From positions 124,001 through 188,000 of the forward strand of contig JBFWVM010000007.1 of assembly GCA_050246735.1 (NCBI GenBank): DNA of 64,000 bases, given 5' to 3'. The position numbers were made by a program, and so were the translations under genes. The stretch comes from Taklimakanibacter sp050246735 (GTDB lineage Bacteria; Pseudomonadota; Alphaproteobacteria; Rhizobiales; Aestuariivirgaceae). Below, piece after piece: positions 54,010-63,402 of the stretch (its first letter is position 1; each line of letters begins with the position of its first letter). The notes under the pieces were generated by a model that saw nothing but the letters and a program-made list of their open reading frames with translations, made no database searches and was not told where the DNA came from.

Positions 54010-54839
54010 GCAGCGCCCACGCCATCGCCCTGCCCTTGCGCGGCTATCGGGCGCGCCACCTGCGGCTCTCCGTCGAGGACGGCATCGCCCGGATCACGCT
54101 CGACCGGCCGGAGAAGAAGAACCCGCTGACATTCGAGTCCTATGACGAGCTCGTCGCGATCTTCCGGGCGGCACGCAAGGATGACGGCGTCCATGCTTTC
54201 GTGATCTCCGGCTCGGGCGGCAATTTCTGCTCGGGCGGCGACGTGTTCGAGATCATCGGACCGCTGACCGGGATGAACGTGCCGCAGCTGCTGCGCTTCA
54301 CCGAGACGACCGGCGATCTGGTGAAGGCGATGCGCGGCTGTCCGCAGCCGATCGTCTCGGGCATCGACGGCATCTGCGCCGGCGCCGGCGCCATCATCGC
54401 CATGGCCTCCGACATCAGGCTCGGCACCGCACAGGCGAAGGTCGCCTTCCTGTTCAACCGCGTCGGTCTCGCCGGCTGCGACATGGGCGCTTGTGCCATG
54501 CTGCCGCGCCTCGTCGGCCAGGGCCGCGCCGCGGAACTGCTTTATACCGGCCGCTCGCTCGGCGGCGCTGAGGCCGAGCGCTGGGGCTTCTTCAACCGTC
54601 TGGTCGAGTCCGAGGCGCTTCTCGAGGAGGCGCTCAAGCTCGCCCGGCAGATCGCAGACGGACCGACCTTCGCCAACGGCATGACCAAGCGCATGCTGCA
54701 GATGGAATGGGCGATGAGCATCGACGATGCGGTCGAGGCCGAGGCGATCGCCCAGGCCTTGTGCATGAAGACCGGAGATTTCCGCCGCGCCTATGAAGCC
54801 TTCGCCGCGAAGCGCAAGCCCGTCTTCGAGGGCGATTGA
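54006..54839 (+). CDS. Enoyl-CoA hydratase/isomerase family protein
   Basis: 277 residues of the crotonase fold. Seen: IARITLDRPEKKNPLTFESYD, VISGSGGNFCSGGDVFEII (oxyanion hole region) and ICAGAGAIIAMASDIRLG with the GAG oxyanion strand, followed by AKVAFLFNRVGLAGCDMGAC. In 2-aminobenzoyl-CoA loci a crotonase processes the ring-derived enoyl-CoA. It overlaps the MarR stop by four bases and is three bases upstream of the acyl-CoA dehydrogenase. Confidence 0.9.
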   Translation: MSSAHAIALPLRGYRARHLRLSVEDGIARITLDRPEKKNPLTFESYDELVAIFRAARKDDGVHAFVISGSGGNFCSGGDVFEIIGPLTGMNVPQLLRFTETTGDLVKAMRGCPQPIVSGIDGICAGAGAIIAMASDIRLGTAQAKVAFLFNRVGLAGCDMGACAMLPRLVGQGRAAELLYTGRSLGGAEAERWGFFNRLVESEALLEEALKLARQIADGPTFANGMTKRMLQMEWAMSIDDAVEAEAIAQALCMKTGDFRRAYEAFAAKRKPVFEGD

Positions 54840-54842
54840 GCC

Positions 54843-56060
54843 ATGGGCGACAAGAGCTTCCTCGCCTGGCCTTTTTTCGCGCAGACGCATCGCGCGCTTC
54901 GCGACGATGTCGAGGACTTCGCCGCCAACGTCGTCCCATCCCTCGTCGACCATCGCGATCCGGACAATTCCTGCCGCCGGCTGGTGGCGGCACTCGGCGC
55001 GCAGGGCTTCCTGCGCCATGCGGTCACCGCACCCCATGGCGGCGTCGCGGAAAAGCTCGACGTGCGCTCGCTCTGCCTCGTCCGCGAGACCCTGAGCTAT
55101 GCCGACGGTCTCGCCGACTTCGCTTTCGCGATGCAGGGTCTCGGCACCGGGCCCGTCACCCTGTTCGGCACCGGGGAGCAGAAGCGCCGCTGGCTGCCGC
55201 CGGTCGCCGAAGGCCGGGCGATCCCGGCCTTCGCGCTGTCGGAGCCGGAAGCGGGCTCCGACGTCGCGGCTCTTTCCTGCAGCGCCAGGGCCGACGGCAG
55301 CGACCATGTCGTCATCGAGGGCGAGAAGACCTGGATCTCCAATGGCGGCATCGCCGACCGCTATGTCGTCTTCTGCCGCACCGGCGAGGCGCCGGGCGCC
55401 AGGGGGCTTTCGGCTTTCATGGTCGAGGCGGAGACCCCCGGTCTCACCGTCGCCGAGCGGCTCGAGACCATTTCACCCCATCCGCTCGCGCGGCTGCGCT
55501 TCGAGGGATGCCGCGTGCCGCTCGCCGATCGCATCGGCAAGGGCGGCGAAGGCTTCCGGATCGCCATGGCGACGCTCGACGTCTTCCGTCCGACGGTCGG
55601 CGCCGCGGCGCTCGGCCTCGCCCGGCGCGCCCTCGACGAGGCCCTCGCCCATGTGACGCGCCGGCGCATGATGGACGGCGTGCTCGCCGACCTGCAGATG
55701 GTGCAGGGCCAGCTTGCCGACATGGCGCTCGACGTCGATGCCTCCGCCCTGATGGTCTATCGCGCCGCATGGACCAAGGATCAGGGGGCCGAGCGCATCG
55801 CCCGCGAGGCCGCCATGGCGAAATATACGGCGACCGAGGCCGGCCAGCGCGTGATCGACACGGCGGTGCAGCTCTTCGGCGGGCTCGGCGTGAAGTCGGG
55901 CTCGAAGCCCGAGCAGCTCTATCGCGAGATCCGCGCCCTGCGCATCTATGAAGGTGCGAGTGCGGTGCAGAAAGTCATCATCGCCCGCGCGCTGCTCTCC
56001 TCCGCCGCCGTCCCGGCCTGCGCCGCAGATGACAGAATTGGGAGACGACCTTGTCCGTGA
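54843..56060 (+). CDS. Acyl-CoA dehydrogenase
   Basis: 405 residues. FAD/acyl-CoA motifs: FALSEPEAGSDVAALSCSAR (near residue 130), KTWISNGGIADRYVVFCRTG, MAKYTATEAGQRVIDTAVQL and FGGLGVKSGSKPEQLYREIR with IRALRIYEGASAVQKVII at the C-terminal helix. It introduces a trans-2 double bond into an acyl-CoA with FAD. Third enzyme of the operon; its end overlaps the start of the fusion gene by ten bases. Confidence 0.92.
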   Translation: MGDKSFLAWPFFAQTHRALRDDVEDFAANVVPSLVDHRDPDNSCRRLVAALGAQGFLRHAVTAPHGGVAEKLDVRSLCLVRETLSYADGLADFAFAMQGLGTGPVTLFGTGEQKRRWLPPVAEGRAIPAFALSEPEAGSDVAALSCSARADGSDHVVIEGEKTWISNGGIADRYVVFCRTGEAPGARGLSAFMVEAETPGLTVAERLETISPHPLARLRFEGCRVPLADRIGKGGEGFRIAMATLDVFRPTVGAAALGLARRALDEALAHVTRRRMMDGVLADLQMVQGQLADMALDVDASALMVYRAAWTKDQGAERIAREAAMAKYTATEAGQRVIDTAVQLFGGLGVKSGSKPEQLYREIRALRIYEGASAVQKVIIARALLSSAAVPACAADDRIGRRPCP

Positions 56061-58126
56061 CGCTCGCCCGCCAGGACGGCATCGCCATCCTCACCATCGA
56101 CAATCCGCCGGTGAACGCGCTGTCGCAGGAGGTGCGGCAGGATCTCTCCGCTGCCGTCGGATCGATCGCCGCCGATGCCGCGGTGAAGGGCGTCATTCTC
56201 GCCTGCGCCGGGAGGACCTTCGTCGCCGGGGCCGACATCCGCGAGTTCGGCAAGCCGCCGGCGCCGCCGATGCTGCGCGACGTGATCGCCGCCATCGAGG
56301 CGCTCGACCGGCCGGTGGTGGCGGCGATCCACGGCACGGCGCTGGGCGGCGGCTTCGAGCTGGCGCTCGGCTGCCATTACCGCGTGATGGAGGCGAAAGC
56401 CTTCGTCGGCCTGCCCGAAGTGACGCTCGGCATCGTCCCGGGCGCCGGCGGGACGCAGCGCCTGCCGCGCCTGGCGGGCCTTGCGCCGACGATCGACATG
56501 ATCACCTCGGGCCGCCGCGTCGGCGCGGCGGAAGCCCTGCGGCTCGGCATCGTTGATGCCGTCGCCGAGGGCGATCTTATCGCCGCCGCGCGGCACCTCC
56601 TCGCCGGAAAGCGCGCCCTGCCGCCGCCGCGGCTTTCGCAATGCCCGGCCGCTTCCGCACCGCCCGGGATTTTCGCGGAGGCCCGCAAAGCGCTCGCCGC
56701 GAGATCCCGCGGCCAGGCCGGCCCCTTGCGCGCGCTCGATCTTCTGGAGGAGACCACGGGAGCCGGCTTCGGCGAGGGCATGGCGCGCGAGGCGGAGGTC
56801 TTCGCCGAGTTGCGCGGCTCGGGCCAGGCCCGCGCCTTGCGCCACGTCTTCTTTGCCGAGCGCGAGATCGCAAGAATACCCGAAGCCGGTTCGAAGCCGA
56901 AAGCCGTTGCGCGACTGGGTATCGTCGGAGGCGGGCTCATGGGCACGGGGATCGCCGCCGCCGCTCTCCTCGCCGGCCTGCCGGTCACCCTCGTCGAGCG
57001 CGACGAGCCTGCGGCCGGGGTTGCTCGGGAGCGCACGCTCGGCCTGCTCAAGACCTCCGTCCAGCGCGGCAAGCTCGCAGCCGCCGACTACGACGCCATT
57101 GCTTCGGGCCGGCTCGCCACCACGGCCGCCTATGGCGATCTCGCTTCCGCCGAGCTGGTGATCGAAGCGGCCTTCGAGGATCTGGACGTCAAGCGGGCCA
57201 TCTTCCGCGAGCTCGCCGGGGTGACGAGCCCCGGGACCATCCTCGCGAGCAACACCTCCTATCTCGATGTCGGCGCGATCGCCGAAGCTGCGGCGCGGCC
57301 GGGGAAGGTCATCGGCCTGCATTTCTTCTCGCCCGCCCATATCATGAAGCTCCTGGAAGTGATCGTGCCGGAAGGGGCCGCGCCCGAAACCGTGGCGACG
57401 GGCTTCGCGCTCGGTCGCAGGCTCGGCAAGATCGCGGTCCGGGCCGGCGTCTGCGAGGGCTTCATCGGCAACCGCATCCTCTCGGCCTATCGCAAGCAGG
57501 CCGAATATCTGATGGAGGACGGGGCCTCGCCCGCCGGGATCGATGCCGCTTTTCACGCCTTCGGCATGCCCATGGGCGTGTTCGAGATGCAGGACATGGC
57601 CGGCCTCGACATCATCTGGGCGAACCGCAAGGCCGGCGCCGCCGGACGCGATCCGAAGGAGCGCTATGTGCGCGTCCTCGACCGCATCTGCGAGAGCGGC
57701 CGCTTCGGGCGCAAGACCGGCAGCGGCTATTACGACTATGCAGGCAAGGCTCCGGTGCCGGACGAAACGACCCTCGCCATCATCGCCGAGGAGCGCCGGC
57801 GCCGGGGCATGACGCCCAGGAGCTTCGGCCCCGGCGAGATCATGGACCGCATCCTCCTCGCCATGGTCAATGAGGGCGCGCGCATCCTGGATGAAGGCAT
57901 CGCCTTGCGCGCCGGCGACATCGACGTGGTGATGGTCAACGGCTATGGCTTCCCGCGCTGGCGCGGCGGCCCGATGTTCATGGCCGACGAGATGGGCGCC
58001 GGGGAAGTCCTGCGCCGCATCGAGGCGCTGAGCCGGGAAGATGCCTGGTTCTGGCAGCCTGCGGCGCTCGTGCGGCGGCTGGCGGAAACGGGCGGAACAT
58101 TCGCCGGTCCTGCGTCGCCCCGCTGA
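56051..58126 (+). CDS. Enoyl-CoA hydratase/3-hydroxyacyl-CoA dehydrogenase fusion (FadJ-like)
   Basis: 691 residues. The N-terminal crotonase domain (about 1-190) has LACAGRTFVAGADIREFG and GTALGGGFELALGCHYRV. The NAD-binding domain (from about 290) begins GIVGGGLMGTGIAAAALLAG and has the catalytic His in IGLHFFSPAHIMKLLEV. Two C-terminal dehydrogenase domains follow (FIGNRILSAYRKQAEYLMED; VMVNGYGFPRWRGGPMFMAD). It hydrates enoyl-CoA and oxidises 3-hydroxyacyl-CoA. The start is TTG at 56051, supported by GGAG at 56041-56044. Thiolase is not encoded in the window. Confidence 0.92.
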   Translation: MSVTLARQDGIAILTIDNPPVNALSQEVRQDLSAAVGSIAADAAVKGVILACAGRTFVAGADIREFGKPPAPPMLRDVIAAIEALDRPVVAAIHGTALGGGFELALGCHYRVMEAKAFVGLPEVTLGIVPGAGGTQRLPRLAGLAPTIDMITSGRRVGAAEALRLGIVDAVAEGDLIAAARHLLAGKRALPPPRLSQCPAASAPPGIFAEARKALAARSRGQAGPLRALDLLEETTGAGFGEGMAREAEVFAELRGSGQARALRHVFFAEREIARIPEAGSKPKAVARLGIVGGGLMGTGIAAAALLAGLPVTLVERDEPAAGVARERTLGLLKTSVQRGKLAAADYDAIASGRLATTAAYGDLASAELVIEAAFEDLDVKRAIFRELAGVTSPGTILASNTSYLDVGAIAEAAARPGKVIGLHFFSPAHIMKLLEVIVPEGAAPETVATGFALGRRLGKIAVRAGVCEGFIGNRILSAYRKQAEYLMEDGASPAGIDAAFHAFGMPMGVFEMQDMAGLDIIWANRKAGAAGRDPKERYVRVLDRICESGRFGRKTGSGYYDYAGKAPVPDETTLAIIAEERRRRGMTPRSFGPGEIMDRILLAMVNEGARILDEGIALRAGDIDVVMVNGYGFPRWRGGPMFMADEMGAGEVLRRIEALSREDAWFWQPAALVRRLAETGGTFAGPASPR

Positions 58127-58223
58127 ACTCCCCGGCATTGGCCGGCTGGGAAGAAGCCGCGGCGAGGCCCTCGGCGGACACCTGCGGCCAGTCCGGTCTG
58201 GACCACGCAACGGCTCGAGGTCC

Positions 58224-58853
58224 CTACGAGGCGGAACGGCACCTCATGCCTACATCCGAGAAGATATAGGAAAGTTTGGCCTTCATGGACGCCTTGAGCC
58301 AGTCGGCCGTCAGTTCCTCCTCGGACAGGAAAACCTGCCAGAGGAAGTAGCCTACCGAATGAATGATATTGGCATGGGCGACCTCATCGATGTCCTCGCT
58401 GAGGCATCCTCGCGATTTCAGGGCTCTGAGGATCTGGATTTTCTCTTTGATCATGTGCTGCTCGTTTTTCATCATCTTCTCGCTCATGTTTTCCCACGAG
58501 CCGACGATGCTGGCGGCGCAGACATGGCGCCACAAGCTTTTGTCGAGATACAGCAGGCTTATATCGACGAGCTCGGCGAAGTAGGAGTGCAGGGCTTCGA
58601 CCGGATCGCTGACCGGATTCGAGATGAGCAGCTCACGCTTGGCGATCGATTCGGCGCGATGCTCGTTGACGAGGGCGAGGAGCAATGCATCCTTGGTGGG
58701 GAAATAATTGTACACGGTAGCCGTCGCGACTTCCGCCCGTTCCGCAATCGCGTCTATTCTTGCCGCCACGAAGCCTGCGGTTCTGAAAACTTCGGCGGCG
58801 GCCATGAGGATGTCCCGCCGCCGCCGCCTGCGATTCTTCTCGTAAAGACTCAT
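58224..58853 (-). CDS. TetR/AcrR family regulator
   Basis: 209 residues. The N-terminal helix-turn-helix reads RRDILMAAAEVFRTAGFVAA then AIAERAEVATATVYNYFPTK, with the typical KDALLLAL following. The C-terminal ligand domain is not assignable. GGGGGAG just before ATG at 58853 decides the start. It diverges from the peptide-type ABC operon beginning at 59035, and an imperfect palindrome lies between them at 58963-58980. Confidence 0.9.
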   Translation of the reverse strand: MSLYEKNRRRRRRDILMAAAEVFRTAGFVAARIDAIAERAEVATATVYNYFPTKDALLLALVNEHRAESIAKRELLISNPVSDPVEALHSYFAELVDISLLYLDKSLWRHVCAASIVGSWENMSEKMMKNEQHMIKEKIQILRALKSRGCLSEDIDEVAHANIIHSVGYFLWQVFLSEEELTADWLKASMKAKLSYIFSDVGMRCRSAS

Positions 58854-58962
58854 TCTCTCCCCCGCCAAATGATTGTTTTCTCTACTGTTTCATACATCGT
58901 CCACGCGATGCCGCCGACATTAGGCCCTCGTGCCTCGGAACACAATTGGGCCTGACTCTATT

Positions 58963-58980
58963 TTTAAAGTTGACTCTAAA
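58963..58980. promoter_or_regulatory. Candidate TetR operator
   Basis: TTTAAAGTTGACTCTAAA is an 18-base imperfect palindrome with 14 of 18 positions symmetric. TGACTCTA occurs twice, at 58953-58960 and 58971-58978, 18 bases apart. The surrounding 165 bases are the most AT-rich stretch of this end of the window. TTGACT at 58970-58975 could be a -35 box, though no well-spaced -10 is clear; TATAGT at 58999-59004 is 23 bases on. Confidence 0.45.
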
Positions 58981-59034
58981 AGTGAGTGCGTTCATGTTTA
59001 TAGTCAAGACCAAGAAATGTCATGGGAGAGCGAG

Positions 59035-60591
59035 ATGAAGACGGTTTTACGTTCGGTCTGTTTCGGAAGTTCGCTGCTGGCCCTGGTCGGGCTTTCGGGC
59101 ATGACGTTCGCGGCTGCCGGAGAACCCATAAGGATTCTCCGGACAACGGCGCCGGACAACATAGACCCGGCGCTCACCTGCACGATCTTCGGCGGCTCGC
59201 TGGTCAACAACCTCTATGACCGCCTGGTGGAATACAAGAAAGCCGGAGACCGGCTGGGTCCCGATGTGGAACCGATGGTGGCTCAGTCGTGGCAGGTCTC
59301 GGACGACGGCCGGGAATATCGCTTCGCGCTGCGCCCCGGCCTCAAATTCGCGAGCGGCAACCCGATCACCGCCGAGGACGTGGTCTACAGCCTGGAGCGG
59401 ACACGCAAGCTCGGCGGATGCCAGGGGTACAATCTCGAAGGCGGGCAGACCGGAAACATCACGTCGATCGAAGCCGTCGATGCGGCCACCGTGGTCGTCA
59501 GGATGAAAAATCCCGATCCGCTGTTTCTTACCGACCTCACCAACAATATCGGCATCATCGACAAGGCCGTACTCGAAGCCAACGGCGGCCTGACGGAAGC
59601 CGGCACGGCCTGGCTGAGCAAGAACGCCGCCGGATCGGGCCCCTTCACCCTGGGCGGCTATGATCCCGAAAGCCAGATCGTCCTCGATGCCAGGCCCGAC
59701 TATTGGAAAGGACCCGCGGCTGCCTCTCAGCTGATCTTCCAGATCGCGAAGGATCCGAGCACGACCGAGCTCCTGCTCGGTTCGGGCGCCGCCGACGTGG
59801 CCTATGACGTGCCGGCCCAGGATATCGACCGTCTCGCGAGCCTCCCCGCCCTGAAAGCGGTCGCCGGACCGTCGCTCACCTTCGTGAATGTCGGGCTCAA
59901 CGTCACCAGGAAGCCGCTCGACGACATAAGGCTTCGTCAAGCGCTGAGCTATGCGACGCCGTTCGGCGAGATCCTCGCTGCATTCGGCGGCAAATACAGC
60001 CATCCACTGGTCGGACCGATCATGATCGGCCAGCCATTTCACCAGGCGATCGAGAATCCTTATCCAACGGACGTCGCCAAGGCGACGAGCTTGATCGCCG
60101 ATGCCGGCCTCGCCGGCACGACCCTGACGGTCGCCATCAAATCGGGTCAGACCGTCCAGCAGGAAATCGCCACGGTTCTCCAGGCGTCGTGGAAAGCGAT
60201 CGGAATAGACCTCGAGATAAAGACGCTCGGGTCGTCGGCCTTCTTCGATGAGGTCATGTCGCGGAAAAACGACATGTACATGATAGAGGACAAATCGGCC
60301 AACCCGGATCCGGCCTACCTTCTGAGCTTCTTCGTCCGCTGCAACGACCCCTATAACTGGTCGGGCTACTGTAGCGAGACCGTCGACCGGTTGCTGGTCG
60401 AGGGCCGCGATGCCGGCGATCCGCAGAAGCGGGCGCAGATCTATCATGAAATCGCTCTCCAGGTCGCGCGGGACGCGCCCTACCTTCAGCTGTTCCAGAA
60501 GGATCAGGTCGTGATCGCGGCGAAGAACGTGGACGGCTTTGTCTTTTCTCCGGAAAGCGAAGACCGCTTTTACTGGTTGTCCAAGAACTGA
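59035..60591 (+). CDS. Dipeptide/oligopeptide-type ABC substrate-binding protein (SBP family 5)
   Basis: 518 residues. N terminus MKTVLRSVCFGSSLLALVGL followed by SGMTFAAAGEP is a signal peptide. Family 5 features: LRTTAPDNIDPALTCTIFGG, FALRPGLKFASGNPITAEDV with VVYSLERTRK, and IYHEIALQVARDAPYLQLFQ near the C terminus. GGGAG at 59024-59028 is six bases before ATG at 59035, preferred over ATG at 59017. It binds an unknown peptide-like or other solute for the permeases encoded downstream. Its expression is probably under the divergent TetR regulator. Confidence 0.9.
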   Translation: MKTVLRSVCFGSSLLALVGLSGMTFAAAGEPIRILRTTAPDNIDPALTCTIFGGSLVNNLYDRLVEYKKAGDRLGPDVEPMVAQSWQVSDDGREYRFALRPGLKFASGNPITAEDVVYSLERTRKLGGCQGYNLEGGQTGNITSIEAVDAATVVVRMKNPDPLFLTDLTNNIGIIDKAVLEANGGLTEAGTAWLSKNAAGSGPFTLGGYDPESQIVLDARPDYWKGPAAASQLIFQIAKDPSTTELLLGSGAADVAYDVPAQDIDRLASLPALKAVAGPSLTFVNVGLNVTRKPLDDIRLRQALSYATPFGEILAAFGGKYSHPLVGPIMIGQPFHQAIENPYPTDVAKATSLIADAGLAGTTLTVAIKSGQTVQQEIATVLQASWKAIGIDLEIKTLGSSAFFDEVMSRKNDMYMIEDKSANPDPAYLLSFFVRCNDPYNWSGYCSETVDRLLVEGRDAGDPQKRAQIYHEIALQVARDAPYLQLFQKDQVVIAAKNVDGFVFSPESEDRFYWLSKN

Positions 60592-60609
60592 CTTTCGGAA
60601 GGCCCGCAG

Positions 60610-61578
60610 ATGAAGCCCACACCCTCTTTATTCGAGAACGATCCGCTGGCGACGAACGACAAGGACTTCGACCGGCGCGCCCCGGGCCTGACCTATCCTC
60701 ACCATTCGATTTTCGGCACCACCGACTTCGCAAGGCTGGCAGGCTTCTTCGCCCTCTTCGGCTATCAGCCGCGGAAAATGGCCGGCCTGAGCAAGGAAGC
60801 CGCCGGCGCCCTTTACGGTCTTGATGCCGAGGCGGAGCAATGGCTGCTGCGGTCTCCTGCGACCGACAGCCCGATACGGATCGTCGCGACGCCGCACAAG
60901 GCGGAAAAGGCTGTCCCCATGCAGAAGGGGCCCTACGGCATCGACATCTATTCGTCCGACCTGAAGCTCACCTTGTCCATGGTGGAGTCCGCCGGCTTTC
61001 GGACGACTCGGATCGTGCCTTACGAGGTCGAAGGCTGGCCGCGACGTGAAGCCCGGGCTCTGGGGCCGGAGGAGTTCACGGTATTTCTGATTGAATCTCT
61101 CGAGCAGCGTTTCCCGAGCGTCCTCGACCGCGAATATTGGCGGGCTCATTCGCAGGTTCACATGCTATGCTGGATCGTCGACAGGATAGACGAGGAACGC
61201 AGGTTCTGGACCGAAGAGGCTGGCCTCACCATCATGCGCGACGTGCTGCTCGATCCCCAGGCCATGGTCGACCTGATGGACCATCCTCGTCCGGTGAGGT
61301 TCGGGGCCGTGCAGGTTGCCGACCCGGACATCAATCGGCGCATGGAGCTGATGCACTTCGTGGACGACCAGGTTCCTCGCCGCGGCGATTGGCCCCTGAA
61401 GGGCGGCTTTCACGGTGGCGCCTTCAGGGTCCCCGACCTCGAAAAGGCGATGGCCAGGATGACGTCGGCAGCCTTCGGCAAGGTCGTCGAGACCGGCTTG
61501 GGCGATGTGCGGCACCGCGTCAGCACCGGCGTCTCGCCCGGCGGTGTGCGGTTTGAGCTTTGGCAGCCTCGGGACTAG
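60610..61578 (+). CDS. VOC-superfamily (glyoxalase/dioxygenase fold) protein inside ABC operon
   Basis: 322 residues with two halves each resembling VOC modules: TYPHHSIFGTTDFARLAGFF and PYGIDIYSSDLKLTLSMVES in the first, and SQVHMLCWIVDRIDEERRFW and KGGFHGGAFRVPDLEKAMAR in the second. Paired His and Glu residues could form a metal site, but I cannot fix the ligands. It lies 18 bases after the binding protein and two bases before the permease start, so it is in the operon. It may modify or break down the imported compound; a ligand-binding role is also possible. Confidence 0.7.
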   Translation: MKPTPSLFENDPLATNDKDFDRRAPGLTYPHHSIFGTTDFARLAGFFALFGYQPRKMAGLSKEAAGALYGLDAEAEQWLLRSPATDSPIRIVATPHKAEKAVPMQKGPYGIDIYSSDLKLTLSMVESAGFRTTRIVPYEVEGWPRREARALGPEEFTVFLIESLEQRFPSVLDREYWRAHSQVHMLCWIVDRIDEERRFWTEEAGLTIMRDVLLDPQAMVDLMDHPRPVRFGAVQVADPDINRRMELMHFVDDQVPRRGDWPLKGGFHGGAFRVPDLEKAMARMTSAAFGKVVETGLGDVRHRVSTGVSPGGVRFELWQPRD

Positions 61579-61580
61579 CG

Positions 61581-62402
61581 GTGGGCAAGGCCGGGACAGA
61601 CGTGGGATTGCGGCTTCTCATCGTCTTCTGCGGGCTGGTCCTGGCCGTCGCGGTTCTCGGGCCGGAAGTCTGGATCCACCGTTCCGACCAGATCTTTTTG
61701 ACGAACCGGCTTCATCCGCCGAGCCTGCTGCACCCGTTCGGCACTGACCAGTTCGGTCGCGACGTCCTGGCCCGGTTCTTGAGCGGAGCGCGGCTGTCGA
61801 TCTTCTTCAGCCTTGCCTGCGTCACCGCCGCGTCGAGCGCCGGCATGATCCTCGGATTGATCGCGGGACTTTCCGGCGGGTGGGTGGATGGTCTCGTGGC
61901 CAGGATCATGGATGCGGTTCTGGCCTTTCCGGCCCTGATCCTCGCCATGGGGATCGCCATCGCGTTCCGGCCCGGCATTCTGTCGGCCGGCATTGCCGTC
62001 GTCATCGTCGCGGTACCCTGGTATGCCAGGCGCGTTCGCGGCGAAGTCCTGTCCCTGCGCTCACGGCCCTCGGTCGAGGCGGCTCAGGTCCTGGGCGCTT
62101 CCAGATCCCGCATCATCTTTCTCCATATCATGCCGGGACTGCTGAGCGGTGTCGTCGCGCAAGCCTCGCTCGGCGTCGGCTATGCGGTTCTGACGCTGAG
62201 CGCGCTGGGCTTTCTGGGCCTCGGTGTCCAGCCGCCCATCGCCGAGTGGGGCGTGATGATCACCGACGGAAGACGCTATCTGCTGGGTGGCAGCTGGTGG
62301 CTCTCGATATTCCCGGGTATCGGGATTGTGGTCCTTGTCGCGCTGGCCTTTGCCGCGGGCAATCGCCTGAGCGATCGATTTGGCCTTGGACGGGTGATGT
62401 GA
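61581..62402 (+). CDS. ABC transporter permease, DppC type
   Basis: 273 residues, about six membrane helices. The DppC signature HPFGTDQFGRDVLARFLSGA lies near residue 50 and the EAA loop reads AAQVLGASRSRIIFLHIMPG. GTG at 61581, two bases after the VOC stop, is chosen; another GTG at 61602 is possible and no clear ribosome site is seen for either. It precedes the DppB-type permease, the reverse of the usual order in dpp/opp operons. Confidence 0.88.
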   Translation: MGKAGTDVGLRLLIVFCGLVLAVAVLGPEVWIHRSDQIFLTNRLHPPSLLHPFGTDQFGRDVLARFLSGARLSIFFSLACVTAASSAGMILGLIAGLSGGWVDGLVARIMDAVLAFPALILAMGIAIAFRPGILSAGIAVVIVAVPWYARRVRGEVLSLRSRPSVEAAQVLGASRSRIIFLHIMPGLLSGVVAQASLGVGYAVLTLSALGFLGLGVQPPIAEWGVMITDGRRYLLGGSWWLSIFPGIGIVVLVALAFAAGNRLSDRFGLGRVM

Positions 62403-62403
62403 A

Positions 62404-63402
62404 GTGATAGCCCGCCGGATTGCAAGCGCGCTTGTCGTGATCGTGCTGGTCTCCATCGCGGTGTTCCTGATGATGCGCGTCATTCCGGGCGATCCCGCGC
62501 GGCTGGTCATGGGGCCGCTGGCGAGCGAGGCGGCGGTCGAGTCCATGCGCCGCCAGATGGGCCTCGACCAGCCGCTCTGGCATCAATACTTCACCTACGT
62601 GGCGGGATTGCTGACGGGCGACTGGGGAACCGCCTGGCACACCCGGCAGCCGGTGGCCGAAGTCCTCGCCTCGCGACTCCCGGCCAGTCTGGAGCTGGCC
62701 TTTTCGGCCTTGATCGTCGCCGTTCCGGCGGGCGTGGGTCTCGGGACCCTCGCGGCCTTTCGGCCCGACTCGGCGCTCGACTATGTGATCCGCTCCGCAT
62801 CGATCGTCATCCTGGGAACGCCGCCATTCTGGCTCGGCCTCGTCCTGATCCTCCTGATGTTCACGGTCCTTGGCCTGGTTCCGCCGCCGTTCGAGCGTCT
62901 GAGCAGCGGGCTCATGCCGGCCGACATCACCGGATTCGCGATCCTCGATTCGATGATCCGCGGCGATCTCACGGCGTTCAAGGATGCTCTCGGCCATCTC
63001 GTTCTGCCGACCTTGACGCTGGCCTTGCCGCTTGCCGCATGGCTGGCCATGATCGCCCGCCGCAGCGTGATCGATGCATCGCAAGCGGAGTATATCAAGA
63101 CCGCTCGCTCAAAAGGCGCGAGCGAGACCCGCATCCTCTGTCATCATGCGCTCCCGAACGCGCTTCTTCCCATCCTGACGCTGTCCACCCTGGCCCTGGG
63201 CGACATGATTGCCGGCTCCATCATGGTTGAAACCGTATTCTCGTGGCCGGGAGTCGGCGGCTTCGTGACCGAATCGATCGTCGCGCAAGACTTCGCGCCG
63301 GTTCAGGCGATCATCATACTCGGCGCCGTCTTCTACAGCATGATCAATTTCCTGGCGGATGTTCTCTATGGCCTGGCGGACCCGCGGGTGCGTTTGGAAT
63401 GA
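62404..63402 (+). CDS. ABC transporter permease, DppB type
   Basis: 332 residues. N terminus ARRIASALVVIVLVSIAVFL then RVIPGDPARLVMG is characteristic of DppB/OppB. LPASLELAFSALIVAVPAGV marks the core and YIKTARSKGASETRILCHHA is the EAA loop. GTG at 62404 follows the DppC-type gene's TGA by one base. Its own stop overlaps the ATPase ATG at 63399. Confidence 0.9.
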   Translation: MIARRIASALVVIVLVSIAVFLMMRVIPGDPARLVMGPLASEAAVESMRRQMGLDQPLWHQYFTYVAGLLTGDWGTAWHTRQPVAEVLASRLPASLELAFSALIVAVPAGVGLGTLAAFRPDSALDYVIRSASIVILGTPPFWLGLVLILLMFTVLGLVPPPFERLSSGLMPADITGFAILDSMIRGDLTAFKDALGHLVLPTLTLALPLAAWLAMIARRSVIDASQAEYIKTARSKGASETRILCHHALPNALLPILTLSTLALGDMIAGSIMVETVFSWPGVGGFVTESIVAQDFAPVQAIIILGAVFYSMINFLADVLYGLADPRVRLE

